A DNA stretch of 64,000 nucleotides. It comes from Flavobacterium sp. HBTb2-11-1. Its GTDB lineage: Bacteria; Bacteroidota; Bacteroidia; Flavobacteriales; Flavobacteriaceae. The notes under the pieces were generated by a model that searched no databases, had not been told where the DNA came from, and was given only the letters and a program-made list of their open reading frames with translations. Within the stretch, counting starts at the first letter, position 1, and each line of letters opens with the position of its first letter. The DNA lies in the NCBI RefSeq assembly GCF_009826975.1, contig NZ_WUMO01000008.1, positions 165,854-229,853 on the forward strand, given 5' to 3'. The translations under genes were made by a program, and so were the position numbers. Of the stretch, positions 44,171 to 52,549 are shown in pieces.

Positions 44171-45412
44171 TTAATTTCCTTTGATTGTTTGATATTCGTA
44201 TTCTGACATAAGCAATTGAATTTCATGCAATGCTTTTTCTGCTCGTGCATTTCCTTCTTTTTCGGTTGCATTCAGTAAATCGATCAGCGGGCCAGCTCCA
44301 GTGTCGTATTTCAGCTGATAGCCTTCGCGAATAGTCTGACGAAGCTTTACAATTTCATCATCATCTTTCAAAATGGCTTTCTGTCGTTCAATATCAGCCG
44401 TTTTTTGATTCATCTGAAATCTGGTATTAAATAAAAATGTCTCTTCCTGCACTTCTATTTTTTTCAAATTCTGCTGTGCAAGCTGTTTTTCGTTTGAATT
44501 TTTGTACAAGCCTTTTATATCCCATCCAACACTTACTCCAGCTACTCCAACGGTAGAAATTTTATTGGCTCCCAAATTAATTCCAGGTGCCAAAACTACG
44601 CCTGCACCAAGTAAACCAATTTTAGGCATCAGGCTGACTTTCTGCATTTCTGATTGTGCATTTACCAAATTTCGCTGACTGGCAAAAAGCAATTGTTCGG
44701 GACGTTTGATAATGGTGTCGAGACTAGAAGAATTGAAAGGCTTTCCAAATTTCTCTTGACTGATGTTTTTTCCTATCAAATAAGAAAGCATCGTTTGGTA
44801 GCCTGCTTTAGTATATTCAAAATCTTTTTTCTGTCTGCTGAGATTGAGCTGTTCTGCTTTCATTTCGTCAACATCCGTTTTATAGGCCAAACCATTTTCG
44901 TGAAGTTTTTTAACCTTATCAATAGTATTGGCAATAATGGCATTTTGTATTTGAAGCTGTTTCAATTGCTCGTCAATAAGCAATACGCCAAAATAAAGCT
45001 GATTTACTCGAGAACGTAAATCGTAAAGTGAAACTTCTACAGAAGCCTTATCTGCGTTTGAAGAGGCTTCAATAATCTTTTTCTGTGTTTTGGTAGCACC
45101 TCCATCCCAAATCGTCTGGTTGACTTGCCCGAGACCAATAAATTTAAATTTACTGTCGTTTCCCGAGCTTCCCATACTTGGAAAATCTCCAAAAACATAT
45201 CCTTCAATTGCGGTCAAGCTTATTTGAGGCAAATACGCTTTATTGGCATTGCTCAAAGTATATTCTTTACTTTTTTCAATAAGTTCATATTGTTTAATTA
45301 AAGGATAATTCTCAACAGCCAACTGATAACTTTGATCAATTGTCAAAGTCTGAGCTTGTGCTGTTATAAAGGACAAGATTCCAATATATGTAAAGTATAA
45401 TTTCCCTTTCAT
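44171..45412 (-). CDS. TolC-like outer-membrane efflux channel
   Basis: A 413-residue outer-membrane factor with a signal peptide ending ITAQAQ. Two similar halves are each rich in long amphipathic helices: LTIDQSYQLAVENYPLIKQY at the N-terminus and the helix pairs around 150-200 and 310-400 (RQTIREGYQLKYDTGAGPLI, then LNATEKEGNARAEKALHEIQ). The second half repeats the family motif for the start of a strand-helix unit. The chain is slightly shorter than E. coli TolC. Including the channel in the operon makes this a self-contained tripartite pump, unlike E. coli ybhGFSR, which borrows TolC. Confidence 0.92.
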   Translation of the reverse strand: MKGKLYFTYIGILSFITAQAQTLTIDQSYQLAVENYPLIKQYELIEKSKEYTLSNANKAYLPQISLTAIEGYVFGDFPSMGSSGNDSKFKFIGLGQVNQTIWDGGATKTQKKIIEASSNADKASVEVSLYDLRSRVNQLYFGVLLIDEQLKQLQIQNAIIANTIDKVKKLHENGLAYKTDVDEMKAEQLNLSRQKKDFEYTKAGYQTMLSYLIGKNISQEKFGKPFNSSSLDTIIKRPEQLLFASQRNLVNAQSEMQKVSLMPKIGLLGAGVVLAPGINLGANKISTVGVAGVSVGWDIKGLYKNSNEKQLAQQNLKKIEVQEETFLFNTRFQMNQKTADIERQKAILKDDDEIVKLRQTIREGYQLKYDTGAGPLIDLLNATEKEGNARAEKALHEIQLLMSEYEYQTIKGN

Positions 45413-45440
45413 TACAGTATAAATTAACTTTTCGTTATTA

Positions 45441-46070
45441 TTAAACAGCTTTGAACATCATAGTAATCCAGATCGGGATTTTTTTCTTACGCTCTTGCAT
45501 TAGGGCATGAAACTGTTCGGTTTCAAGATTTTTGCTTCCCATGATAATCGGTTTTGCTATAAATGGGAAAACGACCAATCCCAAGAGATTCATCAAAAAA
45601 TGAAGTGGATTGGGTTCGGTTATTTCTTTATTTTGAACCGCTTCTTGAAATTGCTTGATAAAAACAGAATCATTTACGATTTCTTTAATCGGCAGTCTTT
45701 TTAAAAGCCCTTCTGGATTATTGCGGATTTCAGTTAAAATAAAGGTTGGAATTTCTGGCTCTACGCTGATAAAATCAATGTATCGCTCAGCAATAGTCAT
45801 TACTTTCTGTTCTAAAGACGTTTTTTCATCATTGAAAATTACTTTCATACTTCCTATAAAACCAGTAAAAGTTTCTGTCATTATGATTTCAAAAAGTTTA
45901 GCCTTGCTTCTGAAATAATAATTAAGCAAAGCTAGATTCAAACCTGCTTCTTCAGCAATATCTCTTGTTCGTGTTGCTGTGAAACCTTTTTTATAAAAAA
46001 CAGTTTTAGCTGCTGTTTTTATCTTTTCTTCTGTAGTAGAATCTTTCTTTTCAGATGCTGAAGTACTCAT
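45441..46070 (-). CDS. TetR-family regulator of the efflux operon (CecR-like)
   Basis: A 209-residue TetR repressor. The N-terminal HTH is TAAKTVFYKKGFTATRTRDI followed by AEEAGLNLALLNYYFRSKAK, residues 18-60. The C-terminal ligand-binding helices extend to residue 205 with no recognisable ligand motif. In E. coli the TetR protein CecR (YbiH) sits in front of ybhGFSR, and the layout is the same here: it is the first gene, 28 bp before the TolC-like gene. A minus-strand -7 element TAAATTTG lies at 46095-46088, and a 42-bp palindrome at 46113-46154 covers the -33 region. Self-repression is very likely. Confidence 0.93.
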   Translation of the reverse strand: MSTSASEKKDSTTEEKIKTAAKTVFYKKGFTATRTRDIAEEAGLNLALLNYYFRSKAKLFEIIMTETFTGFIGSMKVIFNDEKTSLEQKVMTIAERYIDFISVEPEIPTFILTEIRNNPEGLLKRLPIKEIVNDSVFIKQFQEAVQNKEITEPNPLHFLMNLLGLVVFPFIAKPIIMGSKNLETEQFHALMQERKKKIPIWITMMFKAV

Positions 46071-46112
46071 ATTTAATATTTTACAGGCAAATTTACGTTT
46101 TTTATAAATACG

Positions 46113-46154
46113 TTAAACAAAAATTTTAATCAAATGATTAATTTTTTTGTTTAA
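46113..46154. promoter_or_regulatory. 42-bp near-perfect palindrome, probable TetR operator
   Basis: Left arm TTAAACAAAAATTTTAATCA (46113-46132), two-base centre, right arm 46135-46154. 18 of 20 positions are complementary; only positions 12 and 13 of the arms disagree. It lies 43 bp before the TetR start and overlaps the expected -33 region of its promoter (-7 TAAATTTG at 46095-46088). The length suggests two TetR dimers. Confidence 0.78.
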
Positions 46155-46326
46155 AAGATTCTAAATCACTTTTTAAAACACATAAACAACTGATATAAAA
46201 CAAATTAAAACTTAAATATACGATATAATTTCTCGTTAAAAAAGAATATCTTTACGCTAATAATTGATTGCTTATTACCGATTTTAAAGAAATTTACTTT
46301 TTAATTAATTTCTATCGTGCTTTTTT

Positions 46327-47094
46327 ATGAAGACTTATTTTATCGGAATCCTGATTTTCCTGCTTTCTTTACATGTATTGGGACAAGGGCAGGAAAAAGA
46401 AATTAACCAGCAGCTTCAGACTTGGGTTTCTATCAATACGGTTACCAAATTTGCTGACCATTGGGGTGTAATCGGCGATTTCCATATCAGACGAAATGAT
46501 TTTGTATCTGATCCCAGTTTTTATTTTATAAGAGGAGGAATCAGCTATATTCCAAATTCAAATACTTCCTTAAATCTAGGATATGCACACATGTGGCTTG
46601 CTCCATCAAATCCCGACTGGAGTACTTTTTCAGATGAAAATAGAATTTATCAGCAGGCCCAATTAAATACAAAATTTGGAAATGTAAGCATTTTGCAGCG
46701 CTTGCGAAATGAACAGCGCTGGCAGGAAAAAATCGTCAATGATAGATCCAGTGGCGATTGGCGTTTTACCAATAGAATTCGTTACCTGATGAGTTTTACT
46801 TTCCGAATTTCTGATAAAAAATCTTGGCCTCAAATGGTTCTTTCAGATGAAATTCTGTTGCATTTTGGAGAAGAAGTCGTTTATAATACTTTTGATCAAA
46901 ACCGCTTTTTTATCGGAATCAGAAAAAATATTAATTCGAAATGGAGTTACGATTTTGGCTATATGAATGTCTATCAGCAAAAATACTCTGGATATCAGTA
47001 CGACATGAATCACACAATACGATTGTTTTTTTATCTGAATACCAGCATTAGAAAAAAAGCGCCATCTGAAATTGAGAATTCTGGTGATGAATAA
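46327..47094 (+). CDS. DUF2490 outer-membrane beta-barrel-like protein
   Basis: A 255-residue exported protein; the signal peptide ends at LHVLGQ. The mature part alternates polar and hydrophobic residues as in beta-barrels, with family blocks QTWVSINTVTKFADHWGVIG, YFIRGGISYIPNSNTSLNLG, RLRNEQRWQEKIV and DQNRFFIGIRKNINSKWSYD. The strand ending in YDMNHTIRLFFYLNTSIRKK is typical of DUF2490. It is widespread in Bacteroidota and of unknown function. The gene is divergent from the efflux operon and shares the 256-bp gap containing the palindrome, but that site is 173 bp from its start, so common control is only possible. Confidence 0.87.
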   Translation: MKTYFIGILIFLLSLHVLGQGQEKEINQQLQTWVSINTVTKFADHWGVIGDFHIRRNDFVSDPSFYFIRGGISYIPNSNTSLNLGYAHMWLAPSNPDWSTFSDENRIYQQAQLNTKFGNVSILQRLRNEQRWQEKIVNDRSSGDWRFTNRIRYLMSFTFRISDKKSWPQMVLSDEILLHFGEEVVYNTFDQNRFFIGIRKNINSKWSYDFGYMNVYQQKYSGYQYDMNHTIRLFFYLNTSIRKKAPSEIENSGDE

Positions 47095-47103
47095 AATTTA
47101 TTT

Positions 47104-48081
47104 CTAAACCAAAGTATTGTTAGACCTGAAAGATTCAAAAAACTTGAAAGCTCTTTTTTCGGCATAAGAATATTCAGAATCACGAAGCGGAAAAGCGCAA
47201 TGACCGCCATATTTAGGAGTTTCCAGATATACGTAGGCACTGTCTTTGGCAATCTTTCTTGGGTAACATCTTTCTCCCAAAAATGGATCGTCCAGCGAAT
47301 TGATAATTAAAACTGGAGTTGTAATGTTTTTAAGGGAAAATTCTGGAGAAACACGTTCGTAATAATCGTCACGGCTTGCAAAACCATGGAGCGGAGCTGT
47401 AAAATATTGATCGACCTCATCAAAAGAAGAAATATTATCAATCTGATCACGGTTGATAAAATCGGGAAATTGAGCCGCCTTGTATTTCAGCTTCTTTTTA
47501 ATATCAATGGTAAAATTCTTTAAATAGACTCTATTAAAACCTTGTTTAAGCACTTCTGCGCTAGTAGCAATATGTGTCGGAACTGAAATAGAAACGGCTG
47601 CTTTTACGCGCTCATCTATTTTGGTCCAACCCAAATAATTAAGGAGCTGAACACCGCCCATAGAATATCCTATCAAATAAACATCTTCAATTCCTTTTCT
47701 CAATGCAAATCGAACCACTTCGTCAAGATCATCCACTGCTCCATGATGATACAGTCTCGGAAGTCGATTCATTTCTCCTCCGCAGGTGCGATTGTTCCAT
47801 GCAAAAACCGAAAAACCTTTCTGCAGAAAATAGGCTGCACAACTGTTATTATAGGTTCTTCGCGAATCGCCTTCTAAGCCGTGGCATAAAATAACTGCTT
47901 TTTTCGAGTCATTTAAAATATAATCGATGTTGATAAAATCTCCGTCATTTAATTCATGCTTTTCTCTTGTATATTCAGGCACTTCAAACTTTTTTATCAA
48001 GGCAGCATAAATGGTAGAAATATGTCTGTTGCGATGAATAATCGAAGGAGAATCATATTCTGAATGTTCAATTAGTGGCAT
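47104..48081 (-). CDS. YheT-type alpha/beta hydrolase
   Basis: A 325-residue serine hydrolase of the YheT/ABHD1-3 family. Landmarks: HRNRHISTIYAALIKK near the N-terminus, CHGLEGDSRRTY (oxyanion region), NNRTCGGEMNR, the nucleophile Ser140 in LIGYSMGGVQ, the acid in INSLDDPFLG and the base His in YGGHCAFP. Esterase action on lipids is assumed for the family; the substrate is unknown. It is convergent with the DUF2490 gene, only nine bases apart, with no hairpin between. Confidence 0.92.
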   Translation of the reverse strand: MPLIEHSEYDSPSIIHRNRHISTIYAALIKKFEVPEYTREKHELNDGDFINIDYILNDSKKAVILCHGLEGDSRRTYNNSCAAYFLQKGFSVFAWNNRTCGGEMNRLPRLYHHGAVDDLDEVVRFALRKGIEDVYLIGYSMGGVQLLNYLGWTKIDERVKAAVSISVPTHIATSAEVLKQGFNRVYLKNFTIDIKKKLKYKAAQFPDFINRDQIDNISSFDEVDQYFTAPLHGFASRDDYYERVSPEFSLKNITTPVLIINSLDDPFLGERCYPRKIAKDSAYVYLETPKYGGHCAFPLRDSEYSYAEKRAFKFFESFRSNNTLV

Positions 48082-48328
48082 AACAAAGAATTTGGTGGTA
48101 CTTTACAAAGCTAAGAAATCAATCAACATGTAATTTAATTCTTTCTTTTTATTTGCTTCCTTTTTCAATAATTTAACAGTATGTAAATTTAAAAAAGCAC
48201 TACAGATCCTAAAGAAAACTAATTGTTAAATATGCAGAAACACTGCTCATGAAGCGTCGACTCAGGTCTGAATGTTTACTTTATTTGTATATTTGTAAAA
48301 TCGATTTCCAAAAAGCAAAATCCTTTTA

Positions 48329-49705
48329 ATGTTTGAACTTTTACCAGTAGATCCAAAAACCATTTTTCTGCTTTATTTCTGGGGTAATTTTTTTACCTGC
48401 ATCCTTATTTTTAGTTTTTCATTCTCATATGCCACTAGCGATAATAGAAAAATATTAAAATGGTTTGGCTTAGGTAAATTAATACTGACCGTTGCTTGGA
48501 TATTGGCTCTTTTACGAAATATTATTCCCGACTTTGCTTCTATTAATATTGCCAATTCGATGATTTTTGGCGCCTGCTGCTTCGAAACCCTTGCAATGCT
48601 GTCGCTCATTAAAACACACGCAAAAAGACAGTTTCAAATTCAGATAGCTATTACAGCGGCTGCCATATTGCTTTTTAATATATCGACACTTTTTTATGCC
48701 TCGATGAACACTCGTGTTATCATTGGCGGAATTGGTGTTTTTGCCATTTATTTATTGCCTACAATTATTTATTTCACAGAAAAGAAAAAAAGCTTTTTCA
48801 AGACTTTTTATGTTTTGTGCTACACAGGATTTGAAATTCTAATTGTAATACGAATAATCCACCGATACTTATATCCTCAAAACCTTATTATTTCTAACGA
48901 TACTTTTGATAGTTTTTACAGCATCTGTCTGTTTCTTCTCAGTCTGATCGGAATTGTTGGTTTTTTGCTCTTGGTAAAAGAAAAACAAGATCATAAAATC
49001 AAAAAACTTTTGAATGACAAAAACCAGTTTTTCTCTATTATTTCACATGATTTAAGAGGCCCTTTAGGATCATCTGTTTCTCTTTCTGAAATTTTGCTGG
49101 AAAATATAGAACAGTACAGCCGCGAAGAAATAAAAGAAATATCGGAACTGCTGCACGACTCAAATAAAAACATTTACAAGCTGCTCGAAAATCTTTTGGA
49201 ATGGTCTAAAGTGCAAACCGGCATGATTACTTTTCATCCTAAAAATATACTTTTAAATGCCTTAATTGAAGAGAATATCGAACTGAGTAAAAATGTGGCT
49301 ATAAATAAAAACATAAACATTGCTTTTGAATCGGCTTTTTTAGTTGAGGCAGAAGTAGATAAAAATATGATCAGCACCATTTTGCGTAATTTGCTGAGTA
49401 ATGCCATTAAATTTACAGACAAGAATGGAGAAATTAAACTAAAACTGATCCAAACCAATCAGAAAGCAGAAATCTCTATCACAGATAACGGAATCGGAGT
49501 TCCTGACTACATCAAAGAAAAATTGTTCAAAATCAACGGAAAAGTACTGCAGAAAGGTACAGAAAATGAACTCGGAAGCGGACTCGGTTTACTGCTTTGC
49601 AAAGAGTTTGTAAACATTCATCATGGAAAAATTTGGGTAGAAAGCGAACAAGGAAAAGGAAGCACGTTTAGGTTTACACTTCCTATTGTAAATTCCGATA
49701 ACTAA
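48329..49705 (+). CDS. Orphan membrane sensor histidine kinase
   Basis: A 458-residue kinase. Residues 10-215 contain six or seven hydrophobic helices (TIFLLYFWGNFFTCILIFSF to YSICLFLLSLIGIVGFLLLV) with short loops, so sensing is in or near the membrane. The HisKA helix carries His240 in FFSIISHDLRGPLG. The ATPase domain shows the N box LRNLLSNAIKFTD, G1 SITDNGIGVP, and G2 ELGSGLGLLLCKEF, ending KGSTFRFTLPI. No response regulator gene adjoins it. A -7 element TATATTTG at 48288-48295 lies 33 bp before the start. Signal and partner are unknown. Confidence 0.94.
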   Translation: MFELLPVDPKTIFLLYFWGNFFTCILIFSFSFSYATSDNRKILKWFGLGKLILTVAWILALLRNIIPDFASINIANSMIFGACCFETLAMLSLIKTHAKRQFQIQIAITAAAILLFNISTLFYASMNTRVIIGGIGVFAIYLLPTIIYFTEKKKSFFKTFYVLCYTGFEILIVIRIIHRYLYPQNLIISNDTFDSFYSICLFLLSLIGIVGFLLLVKEKQDHKIKKLLNDKNQFFSIISHDLRGPLGSSVSLSEILLENIEQYSREEIKEISELLHDSNKNIYKLLENLLEWSKVQTGMITFHPKNILLNALIEENIELSKNVAINKNINIAFESAFLVEAEVDKNMISTILRNLLSNAIKFTDKNGEIKLKLIQTNQKAEISITDNGIGVPDYIKEKLFKINGKVLQKGTENELGSGLGLLLCKEFVNIHHGKIWVESEQGKGSTFRFTLPIVNSDN

Positions 49706-49736
49706 AATTTCAAACTATTATTAAATTCCAATTCTA

Positions 49737-49797
49737 GAAATTCCAAATTCCAACCTTTCGGCTAAATCTCAATAACTGAAATTCCAAATTCCAACCT
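49737..49797. repeat. 20-bp direct repeat, period 41
   Basis: GAAATTCCAAATTCCAACCT occurs at 49737-49756 and again at 49778-49797. The inner CCAAATTCCAA is the exact complement of the right arm of the downstream terminator (TTGGAATTTGG). These look like decayed copies of a dispersed intergenic terminator-like element. Confidence 0.7.
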
Positions 49798-49848
49798 CAG
49801 TATTAAAAACCTAAATTTCAATCTAAAGTCTGAAATCTGAAATAAAAA

Positions 49849-49884
49849 AATCCAAATCCCTTTATTCATTGGAATTTGGATTTT
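49849..49884. terminator. Terminator-like stem between kinase and ridA
   Basis: AATCCAAATCC pairs with GGAATTTGGATT with one bulge, flanked by A and T runs. Nearly the same stem recurs at 50997-51034. It can serve both the kinase gene and ridA, which are convergent. Confidence 0.75.
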
Positions 49885-49898
49885 AAAATTTTAATGTT

Positions 49899-50288
49899 TT
49901 ACCTAACCACAGTTGCCTCCAACTCCACTTTTAAAGTTTCAAAAAGGCTTTTTACCTCCAAAACCGTACTGGTTTGCTTAATCTCATTTTTTTGAATCCA
50001 TTTTTGAAAAACATCGAAATTCTCGAATAATGAAACCGAATCTGTAGTGTAGACATTTAGTCTTACTATATTCTTCAATTCATAACCAGCATTGCGAATT
50101 ACTTTTTCCAGATTTTCCAATGTTTTCAATAATTGAGTTCGCATGTCGGCGTTACTGGAAATACCATTCTCATCAATAGCAGTTTGTCCTGAAACATATA
50201 AAGTTCCTTTTGCATTACTAACATCAACGGCTTGAACATAATTTCTAGCATCTTGCCATTTCCACGGATTAATTACTCGTTTTTCCAT
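49899..50288 (-). CDS. RidA-family protein
   Basis: A 129-residue RidA/YjgF/UK114-type protein, the family that includes reactive enamine/imine deaminases. Landmarks: YVQAVDVSNAKGTLYVSGQT, MRTQLLKTLENLEKVIRNAG, YELKNIVRLNVYTTD and the C-terminal STVLEVKSLFETLKVELEAT. The Arg of the canonical active RidA (R105, in the PxRxxV segment) is not obvious; the position reads TSTVLEV, so it may belong to a non-RidA subfamily with another role. ATG 50288 (MEKRVINPWKWQDAR) is chosen. The frame opening at 50357 would run through the GTGAT palindrome and lacks family similarity. It is downstream of a Crp/Fnr gene. Confidence 0.88.
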   Translation of the reverse strand: MEKRVINPWKWQDARNYVQAVDVSNAKGTLYVSGQTAIDENGISSNADMRTQLLKTLENLEKVIRNAGYELKNIVRLNVYTTDSVSLFENFDVFQKWIQKNEIKQTSTVLEVKSLFETLKVELEATVVR

Positions 50289-50343
50289 CTTTAATAATTT
50301 AATTCTATGATGCAAAAATCGGCAGGCTGTTGATTTCAGAGGC

Positions 50344-50357
50344 GTGATAAATATCAC
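50344..50357. promoter_or_regulatory. CRP-type palindrome GTGAT-AAAT-ATCAC
   Basis: A perfect 5-4-5 palindrome in the 72-bp gap between the second Crp/Fnr gene and ridA, 56 bp before the ridA start. It is the counterpart of the TTGAT site near the first Crp/Fnr gene, differing in the outermost base. Confidence 0.65.
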
Positions 50358-50360
50358 TAT

Positions 50361-50930
50361 TTAAAAAAGACGGCTTAATGTTTCTCGCGAAACACCCAAA
50401 TAAGAAGCTAAAGAACTTTTAGGAACGCGTTGCAATAAAGATGAATTTTTAAGGATTAACTGCTCGTATCTTTCGCGTGCATTTGAAGTTAAAAACGATA
50501 AAATTCGCGTTTGCGACCCTATGTGGCCAGCAATTGATTTTCGAAGAAAAAAACGTTCCATTTTACGCGAATCTGAACAAAGTTTTTCAAAGTTTTCTAA
50601 TGAAAGACTATACAGGAGAGTATCTTCAATGCATTCTAAAGTTAACTGTGCTTTACTTTGGGTGTAAAAAGCTTGAAAATCTGTTTCCCACCAATCTTCC
50701 ATTGCAAAAGAAACAATATGTTTTTTAGCATCCTGATCTTCATAAACCAATTTAACAAGTCCCGAAAGCACGAAGTAAACCTCATTCACCTCATTTCCTT
50801 CTTCAATGATAAATTCACCTTTACGAAACGATTTTAAGTCAAAATGAGAAATGATAAATCCTGCTTCTTCATCTGTTAAAGGGACTGTTTTATCAATATG
50901 AGTTTTTAAAAATTGTTCAGGATTATTCAT
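50361..50930 (-). CDS. Crp/Fnr-family regulator 2
   Basis: A 189-residue regulator. The effector barrel covers residues 20-115 (FDLKSFRKGEFIIEEGNEVN, then VYFVLSGLVKLVYEDQDAKK and MEDWWETDFQAFYTQSKAQL). No cAMP-type RxxS or iron-sulfur cysteines are seen. The HTH ends the protein: SLASYLGVSRETLSRLF, so the chain stops right after the recognition helix without the usual few basic residues. The helix has RETLSR, with the Arg that in E. coli CRP reads the G of GTGA. A GTGAT palindrome lies four bases past its stop codon, in front of ridA. Control of ridA is the simplest model. Confidence 0.9.
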   Translation of the reverse strand: MNNPEQFLKTHIDKTVPLTDEEAGFIISHFDLKSFRKGEFIIEEGNEVNEVYFVLSGLVKLVYEDQDAKKHIVSFAMEDWWETDFQAFYTQSKAQLTLECIEDTLLYSLSLENFEKLCSDSRKMERFFLRKSIAGHIGSQTRILSFLTSNARERYEQLILKNSSLLQRVPKSSLASYLGVSRETLSRLF

Positions 50931-50996
50931 AAAGTGCTTTTAAAAGTAAATTTAATTATTAATTAGGCTAATGGAAAAAATCTATACAAAATAAAA

Positions 50997-51034
50997 AATC
51001 CAAATCCCAGTTTGAATTGGAATTTGGATTTTAA
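50997..51034. terminator. Terminator-like stem, second copy of the dispersed element
   Basis: AATCCAAATCCCA pairs with TGGAATTTGGATT with one bulge. It sits between the SIMPL gene stop and the Crp/Fnr start and matches the stem at 49849-49884 almost base for base in its arms. Confidence 0.75.
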
Positions 51035-51054
51035 ATATTGGTATTTAGAAAAGT

Positions 51055-51747
51055 TTAGTCTAACATAAAACTTACGCTAACATTTGCTGTAATTTCGATT
51101 TCGCCAATTGCTAAAGTTTCGTTTGAAGCTCCTCCCATTGCGTCTGCTTCTTTCATTCTCATAGCAGCGTACATAGGCTGTGGGCGGTAAACTTGAGAGT
51201 TATCAGAAATTGTAAATGCCTTACCTACTTTTTGTCCTAAAACAGAAACGTATTCTTCAGCTTTTACTTTTGCATCTTTCATCGCTAATTTTCTAGCTTC
51301 AGACTCATATTGCGCTAATTTAGATGATTCAAAAGAAACTTTGTCGATTCTATTGATTCCTTGTTGAACCAAACCTTCCATTAATTCATCATACTTAGTC
51401 AAATCTTTTACCACGATTTCTACAGTTTGTGTAGCGTTATAAGAAGTTTTCTTTTTCTCATAATCGTACTGCGGATTAAGAGCTACTTGTTTTGTTTTGA
51501 AATCTGCTGTTGGAATATTCATTTTTTTGATGAATTTTAAAACAGCATCCATCTTTTCATCATTTTGTTTTTTAACATCTTTAGCATTATTCCCTTTTGT
51601 TTCAACCGAAGCTGAAATACAAACCTGATCAGGTGCTACTTTTACTTTTCCTTCTCCAGTAACATTAATTAAAGGTATTTGTTTGATTTCTTGGCCGTAA
51701 GACATAGTCATAAACATGATTGTTAAAAATAATACTAGTTTTTTCAT
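51055..51747 (-). CDS. SIMPL-domain (DUF541) periplasmic protein
   Basis: A 230-residue exported protein with a signal peptide ending SYGQ. The SIMPL/DUF541 domain fills the rest: LINVTGEGKVKVAPDQVCIS at the start, FKTKQVALNPQYDYEKKKTS in the middle, and ESEARKLAMKDAKVKAEEYV near the C-terminus, ending in EIEITANVSVSFMLD. Related proteins (BP26 of Brucella, YggE of E. coli) form ring-like oligomers and have been linked to oxidative stress. Its role here is unknown. It lies downstream of the rhomboid gene on the same strand, 51 bp away, possibly co-transcribed. Confidence 0.92.
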   Translation of the reverse strand: MKKLVLFLTIMFMTMSYGQEIKQIPLINVTGEGKVKVAPDQVCISASVETKGNNAKDVKKQNDEKMDAVLKFIKKMNIPTADFKTKQVALNPQYDYEKKKTSYNATQTVEIVVKDLTKYDELMEGLVQQGINRIDKVSFESSKLAQYESEARKLAMKDAKVKAEEYVSVLGQKVGKAFTISDNSQVYRPQPMYAAMRMKEADAMGGASNETLAIGEIEITANVSVSFMLD

Positions 51748-51798
51748 TTTTGTTAAATTTTAATGTTTGACAAGAGCATTCCAAAAGTTGTGCCAAGC

Positions 51799-52437
51799 TT
51801 ACAGTTTTCCCAATTTTGCCATTCCAAAAAGTATCAAAATCGGAATTGCAAGCAGAATTACCATCAATGTATGGTCTGTAAATAATGATGGCATTTTTAT
51901 CAAGGTAATTAAATAACCGCCTATAGCACCTCCAAAGTGTGCCGTATGCCCAATATTGTCATTTTTGGCCTTCATTCCATAAATTGAGTACAATAAATAC
52001 AAAATTCCGAAAAGATAAGCCGGCATCGGAATGACATAAAATATTCCAAGCATCATGTCAGGCTGCAATAATATTGCCGAATATAAAACTCCAGTAACAG
52101 CGCCAGATGCTCCAACGGCTCTATAACTATAATCGTTCTTATGAAAGAGCATAGTAAGAAGGCTTCCGAAAATTAAACTTCCAAAATAGACCAAGATAAA
52201 AGAAAAATTACCAAGCCAGCCTAGAACTACAGGAGCAAAAAAATACAAAGTCAGCATATTAAAAATCAAATGCATCATATCAACATGCAGAAAGCCAGAA
52301 GACAGCATTCTGATTTGCTCGCCAGAACGAATGCTTCCTACATGAAACTCGTATTTTCTAAAAAAATAAAGATCGTTAAAACCTTTGTAACTAATAACAA
52401 CGTTCGCAACGATAATCGCTATTAAAATAATATTCAT
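51799..52437 (-). CDS. Rhomboid-family intramembrane serine protease
   Basis: A 212-residue membrane protein with six helices. The family's structural motif appears as GFLHVDMMHLIFNMLTLYFF. The catalytic Ser111 lies in VGASGAVTGVLYS and the catalytic His166 in HTAHFGGAIGGYL, so the dyad is intact. It cleaves transmembrane segments of other proteins; the substrate is unknown. It is divergent from the acyltransferase gene across 112 bp. Confidence 0.94.
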   Translation of the reverse strand: MNIILIAIIVANVVISYKGFNDLYFFRKYEFHVGSIRSGEQIRMLSSGFLHVDMMHLIFNMLTLYFFAPVVLGWLGNFSFILVYFGSLIFGSLLTMLFHKNDYSYRAVGASGAVTGVLYSAILLQPDMMLGIFYVIPMPAYLFGILYLLYSIYGMKAKNDNIGHTAHFGGAIGGYLITLIKMPSLFTDHTLMVILLAIPILILFGMAKLGKL

Positions 52438-52549
52438 AAATAATAATTATTGTGAATGGTAAATATAATCATTCTTAAAGATAAGTTAGCAAGAAAGCAA
52501 AATATCAATCGCTAATCATTTTTAATTTATCTTTGTAAAAAAAATTTAC

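Noticed and set aside
49737..49797. CRISPR-like repeats
   Set aside because: Only two copies with a 21-bp gap, no further units and no cas genes nearby.
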